Origin: Labrys monachus
GTDB lineage: Bacteria; Pseudomonadota; Alphaproteobacteria; Rhizobiales; Labraceae
Reading direction: 5' to 3'
DNA length: 64,000 bases
NCBI RefSeq assembly: GCF_030814655.1
Contig: NZ_JAUSVK010000001.1
Span: 5,525,001-5,589,000, forward strand
Under the pieces are notes generated by a model that saw nothing but the letters and a program-made list of their open reading frames with translations, was not told the DNA's origin and made no database searches. The position numbers were made by a program, and so were the translations under genes. Within the stretch, counting starts at the first letter, position 1; each line of letters opens with the position of its first letter. Shown piece by piece: positions 9,788 through 22,366 of this stretch.

Positions 9788-10828
9788 ATGGCCATGAAGG
9801 CAGTTGTAATCCATGCGGCAGGCGACCTGCGCGTCGAGGACGTGGCGGCCTCCAACCCCGGCCCGAACGACGTCGAGGTGCGGATCGGTGCCGGCGGCAT
9901 CTGCGGCTCGGACCTGCATTATTATCGGCATGGCGGCTTCGGCACCGTTCGCCTGAAGGAGCCGATGATTCTCGGCCATGAGATCGCCGGCACCGTCACG
10001 GCGGTCGGCACGCAGGTGACCTCCCTCGTTCCCGGCCAGAAGGTCGCCGTCAATCCGAGCCGGGCCTGCGGCGTGTGCCGGTTCTGCCGGGAGGGGCTGC
10101 AGAACCACTGTCTCGACATGCGCTTCTACGGCAGCGCCATGCGCTTTCCCCATGTCCAGGGCGGCTTCCGGGAAAGCCTGACCTGCGATGCCGCCCAGGC
10201 CGTGCCGGTTCCGGACCATGTCTCCCTGACCGAGGCCGCCTTCGCCGAGCCGCTGGCCGTCTGCCTGCATGCCGTCACGCGGGCCGGATCGCTGCTCGGC
10301 AAACGGGTGCTGGTGACCGGCGCGGGGCCGATCGGCGTGCTGATCGCCGCGGCCGCCCGGCGCGCCGGCGCGCTCGAAATCGTCGTCACCGACATCGTCG
10401 ACGCGCCCCTCGCGATCGCCCGCACGGTCGGGGTGGACCGTACCGTCAACGTCGCCGAGGCCCCGGAGGGCCTGGAGGCCTATGAACGCGACAAGGGCGT
10501 CTTCGACGTGATGTTCGAGGCCGCCGGCAGCGCCGCCACCCTGCTCACCGGCCTGCGGGTCGTGAGGCCGCGCGGCCTCATCGTCCAGGTCGGCCAGGGC
10601 GCGGAGGCGACGCTGCCGATGTCCCTGATCGTCACCAAGGAAGTGGAAGTGCGGGGCGCCTTCCGCTTCCACGAGGAATTCGCCACCGCCGTGTCCTTCA
10701 TCGCCGACCGGCTGGTGGATGTCCGCCCCCTGCTGACGGATGTCGTCGCGCTCGACGACGCCCGGCGGGCCTTCGACCTCGCATCGGACAAGAGCCGCAG
10801 CATGAAGGTCCAGCTCGCCTTCGGCTGA
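9788..10828 (+). CDS. zinc-dependent alcohol dehydrogenase, L-idonate 5-dehydrogenase-like
   Basis: 346 residues of the medium-chain dehydrogenase family. Catalytic zinc ligands are in GICGSDLHYYRHGGFG and GHEIAG; the structural zinc motif CGVCRFCREGLQNHC is complete; the cofactor motif is VTGAGPIGVL. The DLHYYRHG..G start and the segment FYGSAMRFPHVQGGF are typical of L-idonate 5-dehydrogenase, which oxidises idonate to 5-ketogluconate. ATG codons at 9788 and 9794 are both possible starts. No other idonate genes are near, so another polyol or sugar acid is possible. Confidence 0.75.
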   Translation: MAMKAVVIHAAGDLRVEDVAASNPGPNDVEVRIGAGGICGSDLHYYRHGGFGTVRLKEPMILGHEIAGTVTAVGTQVTSLVPGQKVAVNPSRACGVCRFCREGLQNHCLDMRFYGSAMRFPHVQGGFRESLTCDAAQAVPVPDHVSLTEAAFAEPLAVCLHAVTRAGSLLGKRVLVTGAGPIGVLIAAAARRAGALEIVVTDIVDAPLAIARTVGVDRTVNVAEAPEGLEAYERDKGVFDVMFEAAGSAATLLTGLRVVRPRGLIVQVGQGAEATLPMSLIVTKEVEVRGAFRFHEEFATAVSFIADRLVDVRPLLTDVVALDDARRAFDLASDKSRSMKVQLAFG

Positions 10829-10900
10829 GGCGCGCGCCGACCCGGGGCGGCGTCCCGTCGGAGCGGGCCCCGGTGCCATGCCGAGCGGGGGCCGGCGGTC

Positions 10901-11938
10901 CTACAGGCGCAGGCCGGCGCCGACCTTCTTGAGGATCCAGTAGAACAGCGCCGTGGCGATCACGCCGACCACCGCCGCATACCAGAAGCCGTTCGGGGTA
11001 TCGAGAAACGGCAGATCGTGGGTGTTCATGCCGAAGATGCTGGCCACGAGGCTGCCCGGCAGCAGCAGCGCCGTCAGGATCGACAGCGCCCGGAGGGACC
11101 GGTTGGTATCGTCCGCCAGCCTGGCGGCGACCTCTTCCTGCAGAAGCCGCGCCCGATCCTGGACCGTCTGGATGTCGTGGTCGAGCGATTCCAGCCGCGC
11201 CGCCAGCCGCCCCGCCGCGATGTGCAGGGTCGGCGGCGCCGTCTCGTTCGGCCGGCCGTCCCATTTGCGCATCACATTGGCGAGCGAATAGAGCTGGCGA
11301 TGGATGCGCACCATCGTCCGCCTGACCTCGACGACCCGCAGGCGCTCGTTCGTCGCCCGGTCGTCGACGACGTCGTCCTCGGCGGCATCGAGTTCATCGG
11401 TCATGACAGCGATGCGGCGGGCGACGGCATCGCAGAAGCGGTCGATGATGGTTTCGATCAGCGCCCCCGCGACCGGCACGTTCAGGCCGCCCTGCAGGGC
11501 CCGGCGGATTTCGTCCACCGATCGCAACGGCCGCCGGCGGCCCGAGATCACCAGCCTGTCGGTCAGGGCGAAGCGCAGGCGCCCGATCTGGTTGGTCTCC
11601 TCGCCGAGTTCGCCGTGAAAATCGGCGATGACGCCATAGACGACATGATCGGCGGCATGCAGGCCCAGCGTGTCGTCGAGAGCGAGGAAGGGCTTGCGCG
11701 CCTGTTCCGGCAGCGGCTCGAAGGAGCCGATCCATTCCTGGGCCAGGCGATCGGTCAGGTTGAAATGCAGCCAGAGCCAGCCGTCCTCGGCTGCGAGCGC
11801 CGCCGTAACCTCGCCGGGCTGCAGCGGTTCGGGCGGGTAGCCTTCCCGGAAGCGATAGGCCCAGATCAGGCCGGCGACAGCCTCCGGCACGAAAAAATTG
11901 CCCGGCAGCCGGGCCCTGTCATTCGTCAAATCGTCCAT
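10901..11938 (-). CDS. CorA/ZntB-family divalent metal transporter
   Basis: 345 residues; a long soluble N-terminal domain with an extended helix, then two membrane helices near the C-terminus with the pore signature FGMNTHDLPF (GMN). The short C-terminal tail (LKKVGAGLRL) is basic. Without the Mg2+-type GMN-MPEL the protein is closer to the ZntB subgroup, which carries zinc, so the ion is uncertain. ATG 11938 is preceded by GGAGG with good spacing; ATG 11950 would add four residues. The group II intron 3' end begins 63 nt upstream. Confidence 0.82.
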   Translation of the reverse strand: MDDLTNDRARLPGNFFVPEAVAGLIWAYRFREGYPPEPLQPGEVTAALAAEDGWLWLHFNLTDRLAQEWIGSFEPLPEQARKPFLALDDTLGLHAADHVVYGVIADFHGELGEETNQIGRLRFALTDRLVISGRRRPLRSVDEIRRALQGGLNVPVAGALIETIIDRFCDAVARRIAVMTDELDAAEDDVVDDRATNERLRVVEVRRTMVRIHRQLYSLANVMRKWDGRPNETAPPTLHIAAGRLAARLESLDHDIQTVQDRARLLQEEVAARLADDTNRSLRALSILTALLLPGSLVASIFGMNTHDLPFLDTPNGFWYAAVVGVIATALFYWILKKVGAGLRL

Positions 11939-12001
11939 GGCGCCCTCCATGCGGCCGGTCCTTTCCGCAGCGAGCGACCAAGCGACTATGTTAGATGGAT
12001 G

Positions 12002-13928
<1,927 letters not shown>

Positions 13929-13933
13929 GAATT

Positions 13934-15851
<1,918 letters not shown>

Positions 15852-15855
15852 GCGG

Positions 15856-15910
15856 TGACAGTGCATTTTATGGCATGTCAAATAGTCTACTTGAATAAAA
15901 TGCACTGTCA
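15856..15910. repeat. short palindromic element, copy 1
   Basis: A perfect 15-bp inverted repeat, TGACAGTGCATTTTA (15856-15870) and TAAAATGCACTGTCA (15896-15910), flanks a 25-nt centre. The same outer sequence occurs at 16564-16627. It resembles the ends of a miniature transposable element. Intron 2 begins 5 nt beyond its left arm. Confidence 0.8.
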
Positions 15911-16032
15911 TCGTTATTCCTGCTTTACGTCGGCGATGATTTTACGAAGACCGACATTGAAACGGTCCTCCGAGAGGGCGACGGCAGCAAAAGCGACGTA
16001 GCAGCCCTCCGGCGTGCCGGAGGGCTGACATA
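15897..16032 (+). pseudogene. possible 3' remnant of a gene of unknown function
   Basis: After the right arm of the palindromic element an open frame of about 44 codons with no start codon ends in TAG at 16030-16032. Its C-terminal part (GDDFTKTDIETVLREGDG and on) looks protein-like, with balanced charged residues, but I do not recognise the family. It could be the tail of a gene cut off by the insertion events at its left. Low confidence. Confidence 0.25.
16003..16026 (-). terminator. hairpin terminator after the CHRD gene
   Basis: An 11-bp GC-rich inverted repeat (AGCCCTCCGGC / GCCGGAGGGCT) lies 7 nt after the stop codon of the CHRD gene. On the reverse strand TTTT follows about 14 nt later; the stem could also serve in the other direction. 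Confidence 0.6.
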
Positions 16033-16033
16033 G

Positions 16034-16471
16034 CTATTTTCCCGGTGCCATCTGGCCACGAATTTCGCCGGCCTTGTTCTGCGCCGTGTGGATGTTGAAG
16101 TAGACCAGCCCATCCGCAAAGGCCTTCGCCTGCTCGTTGCTCAACGTCGCCGAGCCCTTGAAGGGGCTTGCCTTCGCATCGACGGGCACCATGACGCCTG
16201 CATTGGCGCCGACGGGCGCAGGCCCATGAAAGTGCGCGGCGGTTTCCGGGCCGGTCAGCCCGGAATAGCTGCCTGACCAGGTCAGCTTTTTCGTCGTGCT
16301 GTCATAGCTTGCTTCGATACGGCCGGTGCCTTTCGAAGCGGTCGCGGGATGCTCGCCGGGGCCCGACAGGTCAGCCTTGTATTTCACCACATCGGCGAAC
16401 GCCGGCCCGCTCAGGAGGCCGAGCGAAAGACCCAGGGCGGGCAGAACGGCAAAGCGTTGCAATGATGGCAT
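16034..16471 (-). CDS. secreted CHRD-domain protein
   Basis: 145 residues. Residues 1-26 form a signal peptide ending in GPAFA-D. The rest is one CHRD (chordin) domain: LSGPGEHPATASKGTGRIEA, HFHGPAPVGANAGVMVP, and the closing YFNIHTAQNKAGEIRGQM. Stand-alone CHRD proteins are common in bacteria, are exported and have no established function. Monocistronic. Confidence 0.88.
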   Translation of the reverse strand: MPSLQRFAVLPALGLSLGLLSGPAFADVVKYKADLSGPGEHPATASKGTGRIEASYDSTTKKLTWSGSYSGLTGPETAAHFHGPAPVGANAGVMVPVDAKASPFKGSATLSNEQAKAFADGLVYFNIHTAQNKAGEIRGQMAPGK

Positions 16472-16563
16472 CTCACATCTCCTTCAGCGCCCCAGCTCCC
16501 GCCCAGAGACAATAAATCTAGGGCCTAATGATGGTCGCTTGAATGACGAACGCCGGAAATAAC

Positions 16564-16627
16564 GGTGACACTGCGCATATCTTTCCGTTCGGTCACGGAC
16601 TGCCATCAAATAAAATGCACTGTCACC
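16564..16627. repeat. short palindromic element, copy 2
   Basis: GGTGACACTGCGCAT at the left and TAAAATGCACTGTCACC at the right form an imperfect inverted repeat of 64 bp. The right arm is identical to the arm next to intron 2 and continues CGCTATTCCTG, which gives the likely uninterrupted target of that intron. Confidence 0.7.
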
Positions 16628-16649
16628 GCTATTCCTGTGCAGGCCGGCC

Positions 16650-16896
16650 GGGCATATGCGCTAAACTTTGCCGACAATAGCGCGATTGTCCTTCTCCCAT
16701 GCGGGACTTCGCATTTCTTGCAGAAATGCTGGGGATGGCGCGAAGCGCCGGGTGAGGGTCTAGACTTGTGCAATTCCAGCGCGACCCTTGAGCTATCTGC
16801 GTTGAAGTTTAGACCCTCATCCCCCTGCCGGGACCCCAAGCATTTCCAAAGGAAATGCGGTGTCCCGAACCGGGAGAAGGCGGGTCTTGCCCTTAT
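16650..16896 (-). repeat. dispersed palindromic repeat, intact copy
   Basis: About 250 bp in the CHRD/ROK intergenic region. Both ends carry TTCTCCC…GGGAGAAGG-type stems (with extra GCATTTC…GAAATGC hairpins here) and the centre has GGGTCTAGAC/GTTTAGACCCTC. Read on the reverse strand it matches 35640-35747 joined to 37120-37212, where an IS5-family element sits at the central CTAG (here 16760-16763). This copy is the empty site. Nothing else was seen in 16472-17025. Confidence 0.8.
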
Positions 16897-17025
16897 CTTC
16901 GCGCTTATGGGCCGGCCGCGCCGCAGCCCGCAAGGGCGGGAGATGCGGTCACAAATCTTTTTTGAAAACCATTTGACCAAATAAAAGCGCAATGCCACTC
17001 TCTCCGCATTCCAGGGACTTCCGAC

Positions 17026-18165
17026 ATGACGCTGCGGGGCACAAACCAGGAATCGGGACGGCCGTACAACCGGCGGATCGTGCTCGAAGCGATCCGCCTG
17101 GACGGACCGACGACCCGCGGCACGGTTGCCGAACGCGTCGGCCTGACGGTCCAGACCGTCTCCACCATCGTGCGGGAACTCGAGGAGCACGGCCTCATCC
17201 TCTCCGTCCGGGAAAAGCCCCGGGGACGCGGGATTCCGCCTTCGCTCCTGACCATCAATCCCGAGGGAGGCCATGCCGTCGGCATCCACCTCACGCCGCT
17301 CGGCATCGAGGCGGCGCTGGTCAATCTGCGGGGCGACGTGGTGGAGACCCGCCAGTGCCATGCCGTGAATACGACGCCGGACGAGGCCTTCGCCTTGATC
17401 GGCGAGATGGTCAATGACCTCAGGGCGAGCCCCCGCCCCGGCCGCATGCTCGGGGCGGGCCTGGCACTGCCCGGCCCGTTCGACGTGGAATCGATGAGCT
17501 TCGTCGGCTCGACCACCATGATCGGCTGGAAGAACGTCGATATACGCCAGCGTCTCGCCGATGCCACAGGCCTGCCCGCCTTCATGGAAAACGACATGGC
17601 CGCCGCCGCTCTCGGCGAGGAGCTGTATGGCCTCGGACAGCAAGTGTCGGACTATTTCTACCTCTTCTTCAGCGTCGGCCTGGGCGGCGCCATGATGCAT
17701 GAGGGGGCGGTCCTGCGCGGGGGCTGGGGCAATGCCGGCGAAATCGGCCATATCCCCGCCGTGCCCGACGGCGAGCCATGCCCCTGCGGCAATCGGGGCT
17801 GCCTGGAACGCTATGTCTCGCTCGATGCCTTCAAGCGGCGCGGGCTCTCCGAAGCCGATTGGGTCCGCGACATCGCGCCGATCTTCCGCAACGCCATCCG
17901 CACGATCGAGAACCTCTTCGACCCCGAGACCATCGTGCTCGGCGGCCTCGCGCCGCAATCCCTGATCGAGCGGCTCGCCACCCTCGCCGAGGGGCTCGAC
18001 CCCTCGATTTCCGCGCGTGCCGACCGGCCCTACCCGCGCCTCGTCGTCGCCAGCGATTGCCAGCATTCGGCGCTGCGCGGCGCCGCGGCGCTCGCCGTCT
18101 TCGGCGTCCTGTCGCCGCGCTACGGCCAGATGTTCGAAACGTCAGAGAGGGGGACCGACGAATGA
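17026..18165 (+). CDS. ROK-family transcriptional regulator
   Basis: 379 residues. An N-terminal winged helix (NRRIVLEAIRLDGPTTRGTVAERVGLTVQTVSTIVREL would cover the HTH) is followed by a ROK sugar-kinase-like domain with the zinc motif CPCGNRGCLE and the helix GGWGNAGEIGHIP. Regulators of this build bind a sugar effector and control adjacent import and catabolic genes. Its stop overlaps the ATPase start (ATGA), so it is the first gene of the sugar operon and probably autoregulated. Confidence 0.92.
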   Translation: MTLRGTNQESGRPYNRRIVLEAIRLDGPTTRGTVAERVGLTVQTVSTIVRELEEHGLILSVREKPRGRGIPPSLLTINPEGGHAVGIHLTPLGIEAALVNLRGDVVETRQCHAVNTTPDEAFALIGEMVNDLRASPRPGRMLGAGLALPGPFDVESMSFVGSTTMIGWKNVDIRQRLADATGLPAFMENDMAAAALGEELYGLGQQVSDYFYLFFSVGLGGAMMHEGAVLRGGWGNAGEIGHIPAVPDGEPCPCGNRGCLERYVSLDAFKRRGLSEADWVRDIAPIFRNAIRTIENLFDPETIVLGGLAPQSLIERLATLAEGLDPSISARADRPYPRLVVASDCQHSALRGAAALAVFGVLSPRYGQMFETSERGTDE

Positions 18166-18929
18166 CCGGAAAGCTGCTCGTCCTGGACGATATCCGCAAG
18201 AATTTCGGCGCCATCGAAGCCCTGAAGGGCATCAGCTTTTCGATCGGAAAGGGAGAAGTCGTCGCGCTTCTCGGCGACAACGGCGCCGGGAAATCGACCC
18301 TGGTGAAGATCATCTCGGGCGGCCTGCCGCCGACGTCCGGGCGCATGCTCTTCGAAGGCAGGGACTACCAGGCCAAGACCCCCGCCGAGGCGAAGGCCGT
18401 CGGCATCGAGACCGTCTATCAGGACCTCTCCCTCTGCACCAATGTCGACGTCGTCGCCAATTTCTTCATGGGCCGGGAGATCACCCGCAGGATCGCCGGC
18501 ATCCCCTTCCTCGAAGAGCGCGCGATGGAGGCCATCGCAAGCAAGGCGCTGGCCAATGCCGGCACCCGCATTCCCTCGCTGCGCACCAAGGTCGAACATC
18601 TTTCCGGGGGCCAGCGCCAGGCGATCGAGCTCAACCGCTTCGTCCATTGGGGCGGCAGGCTGGTGCTGCTCGACGAACCCTTTGCCGCGCTCGGCGTCGA
18701 ACAGACGCGGCGGGGGCTGGACATGATCCGCCATGTCGCAAGCCAGGGCATCGGCGTCGTCATCATCACGCACATCATGCAGCAGGCCTTTCAGGTCGCG
18801 GACCGCATCGTCGTCATCCGCCACGGCGTGGTGGCCGGCGACGTCGAACGCAGCAAGACAAGCCCGGATGCAGTGATCGAGATGATCACAGGGCAAGCCC
18901 TCGCCGGCGCCGGACCGGCAGGTATCTAA
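18162..18929 (+). CDS. sugar ABC transporter ATP-binding protein (single domain)
   Basis: 255 residues with one nucleotide-binding domain: Walker A GDNGAGKST, signature LSGGQRQA, Walker B LVLLDEPFAALG and the switch histidine in IITHI. Most ribose-type importers use a double-domain ATPase of about 500 residues; the single-domain form is the FrcA type of the rhizobial fructose importer. It energises the permease encoded two genes downstream. Confidence 0.92.
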   Translation: MTGKLLVLDDIRKNFGAIEALKGISFSIGKGEVVALLGDNGAGKSTLVKIISGGLPPTSGRMLFEGRDYQAKTPAEAKAVGIETVYQDLSLCTNVDVVANFFMGREITRRIAGIPFLEERAMEAIASKALANAGTRIPSLRTKVEHLSGGQRQAIELNRFVHWGGRLVLLDEPFAALGVEQTRRGLDMIRHVASQGIGVVIITHIMQQAFQVADRIVVIRHGVVAGDVERSKTSPDAVIEMITGQALAGAGPAGI

Positions 18930-18965
18930 AAATCACGAGGGGTCCGGTAAAATGGAGAAAAAGCC

Positions 18966-20006
18966 ATGAAACGACTATTGGCAGCCTTGCTCGGCCTTCT
19001 GATGCTCAGCTTCGCCACGCAGGCGAGCGCTGCCGCACCATCCAAGGGAACCGTCTATTATCTTGTGCCGACCCTGCTGGACGAGTTCCAGACCGGGTCG
19101 GTGAGCGCGCTCGGCCTGTTCCTGGGCCAGGTCGGCTACGACATGAAGACGCTCAACGCCGACAACAAGACGGAACTCCAGCAATCGCAGATGAACGATG
19201 TGATCGCCCTCAAACCGGCGGCGATCATCCTGGCGGCGGTGGACTTCAACGCCCTGAAGCCATCCATCGAGTCGGCCCGGGCCGCCGGCATCCCGGTGGT
19301 CGAATTCGACCGCCAGATCACGTCCACGCCGTCCGACTTCACCTCCGTGGCCGGCACGGTCGAGATCGGCCACATCGCCGCCGAGCATGCCCAGAAACTG
19401 CTCACGGGCAAATACGGCACGGTCAAGGGCAAGATCCTCCAGGTCCTCGGCGATCCCGGCGATCCCTATACGCTCGACATCCAGAAGGGCTTCGAGGAGA
19501 AGATGAAGGCCTTCCCGAGCGTCACCATCATCTCGCTGCCCGCCCTGCAGTGGGAGGCCAGCGCGGCCGGCACGATCGTCTCCGACCAGATGCTCGCCAA
19601 TCCCGACATCGACCTGATCTTCCTGCATGCGGCCCATCTGTCGGTCGCCGCCGTCGCCTCGCTCGAGGCCGCCGGCAAGAAGCCCGGCGACGTCATGCTG
19701 ATGAGTTCGAACGGCGCGCCCGTCGGCCTGGACCTCATCCGGAAGGGCTGGCTGAACACCGAAGTCGAGCAGCCGCTCTACGCACAGGCGGCGGCCGTGG
19801 CGATGTTCATGGACAAGATCGTCGGCAAGCAGGCGATCAAGGCCGGCGAGTATGACGTGGTCGGCCTCAAGAGCGTCGTCACCATCGAAGCCTGGGGGCC
19901 GAACATCAAGATTCCCGGCTCCGCCATCACCAAGGAGAATGTCGACAATCCCGCCTTCTGGGGGAATCAGAAGCCGCCCACGGCTGCGATCAAATCCGTC
20001 GAGTGA
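18966..20006 (+). CDS. sugar ABC transporter substrate-binding protein
   Basis: 346 residues with a clear signal peptide ([22 protein letters not shown]) and a ribose-type periplasmic-binding fold: [17 protein letters not shown] at the start, [10 protein letters not shown] and [19 protein letters not shown] in the middle. It captures the sugar in the periplasm for the permease encoded next. The ligand is not evident. Confidence 0.9.
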   Translation: MKRLLAALLGLLMLSFATQASAAAPSKGTVYYLVPTLLDEFQTGSVSALGLFLGQVGYDMKTLNADNKTELQQSQMNDVIALKPAAIILAAVDFNALKPSIESARAAGIPVVEFDRQITSTPSDFTSVAGTVEIGHIAAEHAQKLLTGKYGTVKGKILQVLGDPGDPYTLDIQKGFEEKMKAFPSVTIISLPALQWEASAAGTIVSDQMLANPDIDLIFLHAAHLSVAAVASLEAAGKKPGDVMLMSSNGAPVGLDLIRKGWLNTEVEQPLYAQAAAVAMFMDKIVGKQAIKAGEYDVVGLKSVVTIEAWGPNIKIPGSAITKENVDNPAFWGNQKPPTAAIKSVE

Positions 20007-20068
20007 AAACGGCGTTCCGGCTGGGGCCGCAGGGCCCCAGCCTCCCCTCCTCCCTCCGGATTGGCCGC

Positions 20069-21064
20069 ATGACGCCTCGCACCCGCAGAGTTCTTGAATT
20101 CGTCTTCGACAATCTCGTCTGGTTCATGCTGATCCTCGTGCTCGCCGTGTTCTCGATGCTGATTCCGAATTACTTCCAGATCGGCATCTTCACCAACATC
20201 ATCGAGGCGTCGAGCGTGCTGGGCGTGATGTCGATCGGCCTCGCCCTCGTCATCATCACCGGCCACATGGATCTGTCGGTCGAATCCGTCGCCGCGCTGG
20301 CGGCGATGGCGGTCGGCATCCTGTTCTGCTCCGCCGGCATCGGGCTGGGCATCCGGCTCTCGCCCGAATGGTTGATGATACCGGTGTCGCTGCTGCTGGC
20401 CTGCGCCATCGGCGCCCTGATCGGGCTCGCCAACGGTGTCCTCGTGGTGAAGCTGAAGATGAGCGCCTTCATCATCACGCTCGCCTCCTTCATCTGGGTG
20501 CGCGGCATCGTGCTCGCCGTTTCCGGCGGACGGTCGGCGCAGGATCTGGCACCCGCCATCCGCTGGTTCGCCATCGAGCGCTTCCTCGGCATCCCCCTGA
20601 CGGCCTGGATCGCCATCGCCTGCTTCCTGATCTTCTCGATCATGATGGCCAAAACGCCCTTCGGCCGTCACCTGGTCATGATCGGCGGCAACGAGACCGC
20701 GACCTTCCGCGCCGGCATCCGCGTCACCCGCAATCTGCTCGTCGCCTTCGTCATGGCCGGGGCCATTGCCGGGCTCTCCGGCTGGCTCCTTGCGGTCCGC
20801 ACATCGGGCGCCACCGCCAATCTCGGGGTCGGATTGCTGTTCAATGCCTTCGCGGCCGTGGTGATCGGCGGGATCAGCCTCAAGGGCGGCGTCGGCTCCC
20901 TGCCCGGCGTCTATGCCGGGGTGCTGCTGCTCTCGTCCATCAACACCGCCATCAACCTGATGGGGCTGCCGGCGAATTTCACGCAGGTCATCCACGGCTT
21001 CCTGGTGCTCGCCGCGGTCCTCCTCGACACGTTCAAACAGAGGCTTCGCCAGAGGCTCGCATGA
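20069..21064 (+). CDS. sugar ABC transporter permease
   Basis: 331 residues from ATG 20069, with eight to ten membrane segments and ribose-type permease motifs (ITGHMDLSVESVAALAAM, GLANGVLVVKLKMSAFIITLAS, GGNETATFRAGI, VIGGISLKGGVG). A GTG at 20003, overlapping the stop of the binding-protein gene as GTGA, could give 22 more residues, but those are not typical of the family. The stop overlaps the SDR start by 4 nt. Confidence 0.9.
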   Translation: MTPRTRRVLEFVFDNLVWFMLILVLAVFSMLIPNYFQIGIFTNIIEASSVLGVMSIGLALVIITGHMDLSVESVAALAAMAVGILFCSAGIGLGIRLSPEWLMIPVSLLLACAIGALIGLANGVLVVKLKMSAFIITLASFIWVRGIVLAVSGGRSAQDLAPAIRWFAIERFLGIPLTAWIAIACFLIFSIMMAKTPFGRHLVMIGGNETATFRAGIRVTRNLLVAFVMAGAIAGLSGWLLAVRTSGATANLGVGLLFNAFAAVVIGGISLKGGVGSLPGVYAGVLLLSSINTAINLMGLPANFTQVIHGFLVLAAVLLDTFKQRLRQRLA

Positions 21065-21831
21065 CAGACAGGTTGAAAGACAAGGTCGCGCTGGTCATCG
21101 GCGCATCGCGCGGCATCGGCAAGGCAACGGCCATCCGCTTCCTGGAGGAAGGCGCCAAACTCGTGCTCGCCGACTTCGATGACGAAGAAGGCCGGGCAAC
21201 GGCCGAAGAACTCGGCGTCGCCTTCATCCGCACCGACATCGCCGAACTGGAGGATGCCGTCGCCGCCGTGACGCTGGCCGTCGAGCGCCACGGCCGGCTC
21301 GACATCATCGTGCAGAATGCCGGCATCTATCCCTGGCAGCTGATCGAGAACACCACGCCGCAGGAGTGGGACCGTGTGATGGCCGTCAACCTGCGCGGCT
21401 GCTTCAATGCCGCCCGCGCGGCTCTCACGCCCATGAAGAAGCAGGGCGCCGGCCGCATCCTCTTCACCTCCTCCATCACGGGTCCGCATGTCACCAGCCC
21501 GGGCCATGGCCATTACGCGGCGACCAAGGCCGGCATCAACGGCTTCATCCGCTCGGCGGCGCTCGAATTCTCCTCCTACGGCATCACCGTCAACGGCGTC
21601 GAGCCGGGCAACATCCTGACGGAAGCCATGCAGCTGCATCGAAGCCAGGCCTTCATCAAGAATATGGAGGACGCCATTCCGCTCGGCCATCTCGGCGAAC
21701 CCCGCGACATCGCCAACGCCTTCCTGTTCCTCGCCTCGGACGAGGCGAATTTCGTGACCGGCACGACCATCATCGTCGACGGCGGACAACTTCTGCCGGA
21801 AGGGGCGGATTTCAGGCTGCTGCCGCCCTGA
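21061..21831 (+). CDS. SDR sugar/polyol dehydrogenase
   Basis: 256 residues, classical short-chain dehydrogenase: IGASRGIGKA, QNAGIYPW, active-site Ser in FTSSITG and YAATK, and the end motif IVDGGQLLPE. It is translationally coupled to the permease (ATGA), so it should act on the imported compound, oxidising a hydroxyl with NAD(P). No kinase or aldolase follows, so later steps must be encoded elsewhere. Confidence 0.88.
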   Translation: MTDRLKDKVALVIGASRGIGKATAIRFLEEGAKLVLADFDDEEGRATAEELGVAFIRTDIAELEDAVAAVTLAVERHGRLDIIVQNAGIYPWQLIENTTPQEWDRVMAVNLRGCFNAARAALTPMKKQGAGRILFTSSITGPHVTSPGHGHYAATKAGINGFIRSAALEFSSYGITVNGVEPGNILTEAMQLHRSQAFIKNMEDAIPLGHLGEPRDIANAFLFLASDEANFVTGTTIIVDGGQLLPEGADFRLLPP

Positions 21832-21900
21832 GGGTGGCCCGGCCCCCACGATCCGTCTCCTCCCAGGCCGCCGTCGTCCGGCAGGGGTTCGATCGCGAGG

Positions 21901-22269
21901 TCACAGGGGATGCGAAGAGGAAGCCACAGCTTCGGCCGGCAGCCGTCCGTAGGCGCTCAGAATGGCCATGACGAGCCCCGGAAAGCGCGCCTCCACCTCG
22001 TCGCAGCGCGTGTGGTTGTGCATCTCCACGCCCTGGCGCTCGCATCGGATGAGGCCGGCTTCGCGCAGCACCTTGATGTGGTTCGACAGCGACGACTTCG
22101 GAATGACGCGCTCCCCCAGCCTGGCGAGCGCAGAGCAGGTCCCGCCGGAACTGGCCCCGGCGATCTGGGCAAAGATCGCCACGCGTTCGGGATCGGAGAG
22201 CGCATAGAGGATCGCTTCCGGTCGGACATCCTCCATGGCGGGGTGAAAAAGCGGCCGCATGAATTTCAT
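21901..22269 (-). CDS. ArsR-family winged-helix repressor
   Basis: 122 residues. LSDPERVAIFAQIA and SKSSLSNHIKVLREAGLI form the recognition helix and wing of the ArsR fold, ending GLVMAILSAY. There is no metal-binding CxC motif, so the effector is probably organic. Divergent from the SDR gene at 22367, with a palindrome in between that is its likely operator. Confidence 0.88.
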   Translation of the reverse strand: MKFMRPLFHPAMEDVRPEAILYALSDPERVAIFAQIAGASSGGTCSALARLGERVIPKSSLSNHIKVLREAGLIRCERQGVEMHNHTRCDEVEARFPGLVMAILSAYGRLPAEAVASSSHPL

Positions 22270-22298
22270 ATAGGTGCCCTTGACACCGGGATCAACAG

Positions 22299-22313
22299 TT
22301 CCGAATTACCGAA
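22299..22313. promoter_or_regulatory. likely ArsR operator
   Basis: TTCCGAATTACCGAA is an imperfect dyad (TTC.G.A / T.C.GAA) in the 97-nt space between the divergent ArsR and SDR genes. A TTGACA box at 22280-22285, 17 nt upstream of its centre on the plus strand, may be the -35 of the SDR promoter. Binding is inferred. Confidence 0.5.
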
Positions 22314-22366
22314 CAATGGAACTGGCGGCCATTTCGGCGGCCTTTCGTCGCCGAAAGGAACGGATC

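Noticed and set aside
20003-20068. GTG start for the sugar permease
   Set aside because: Overlap GTGA is attractive, but the extra 22 residues do not resemble the family and the ATG at 20069 fits better; left as an alternative.
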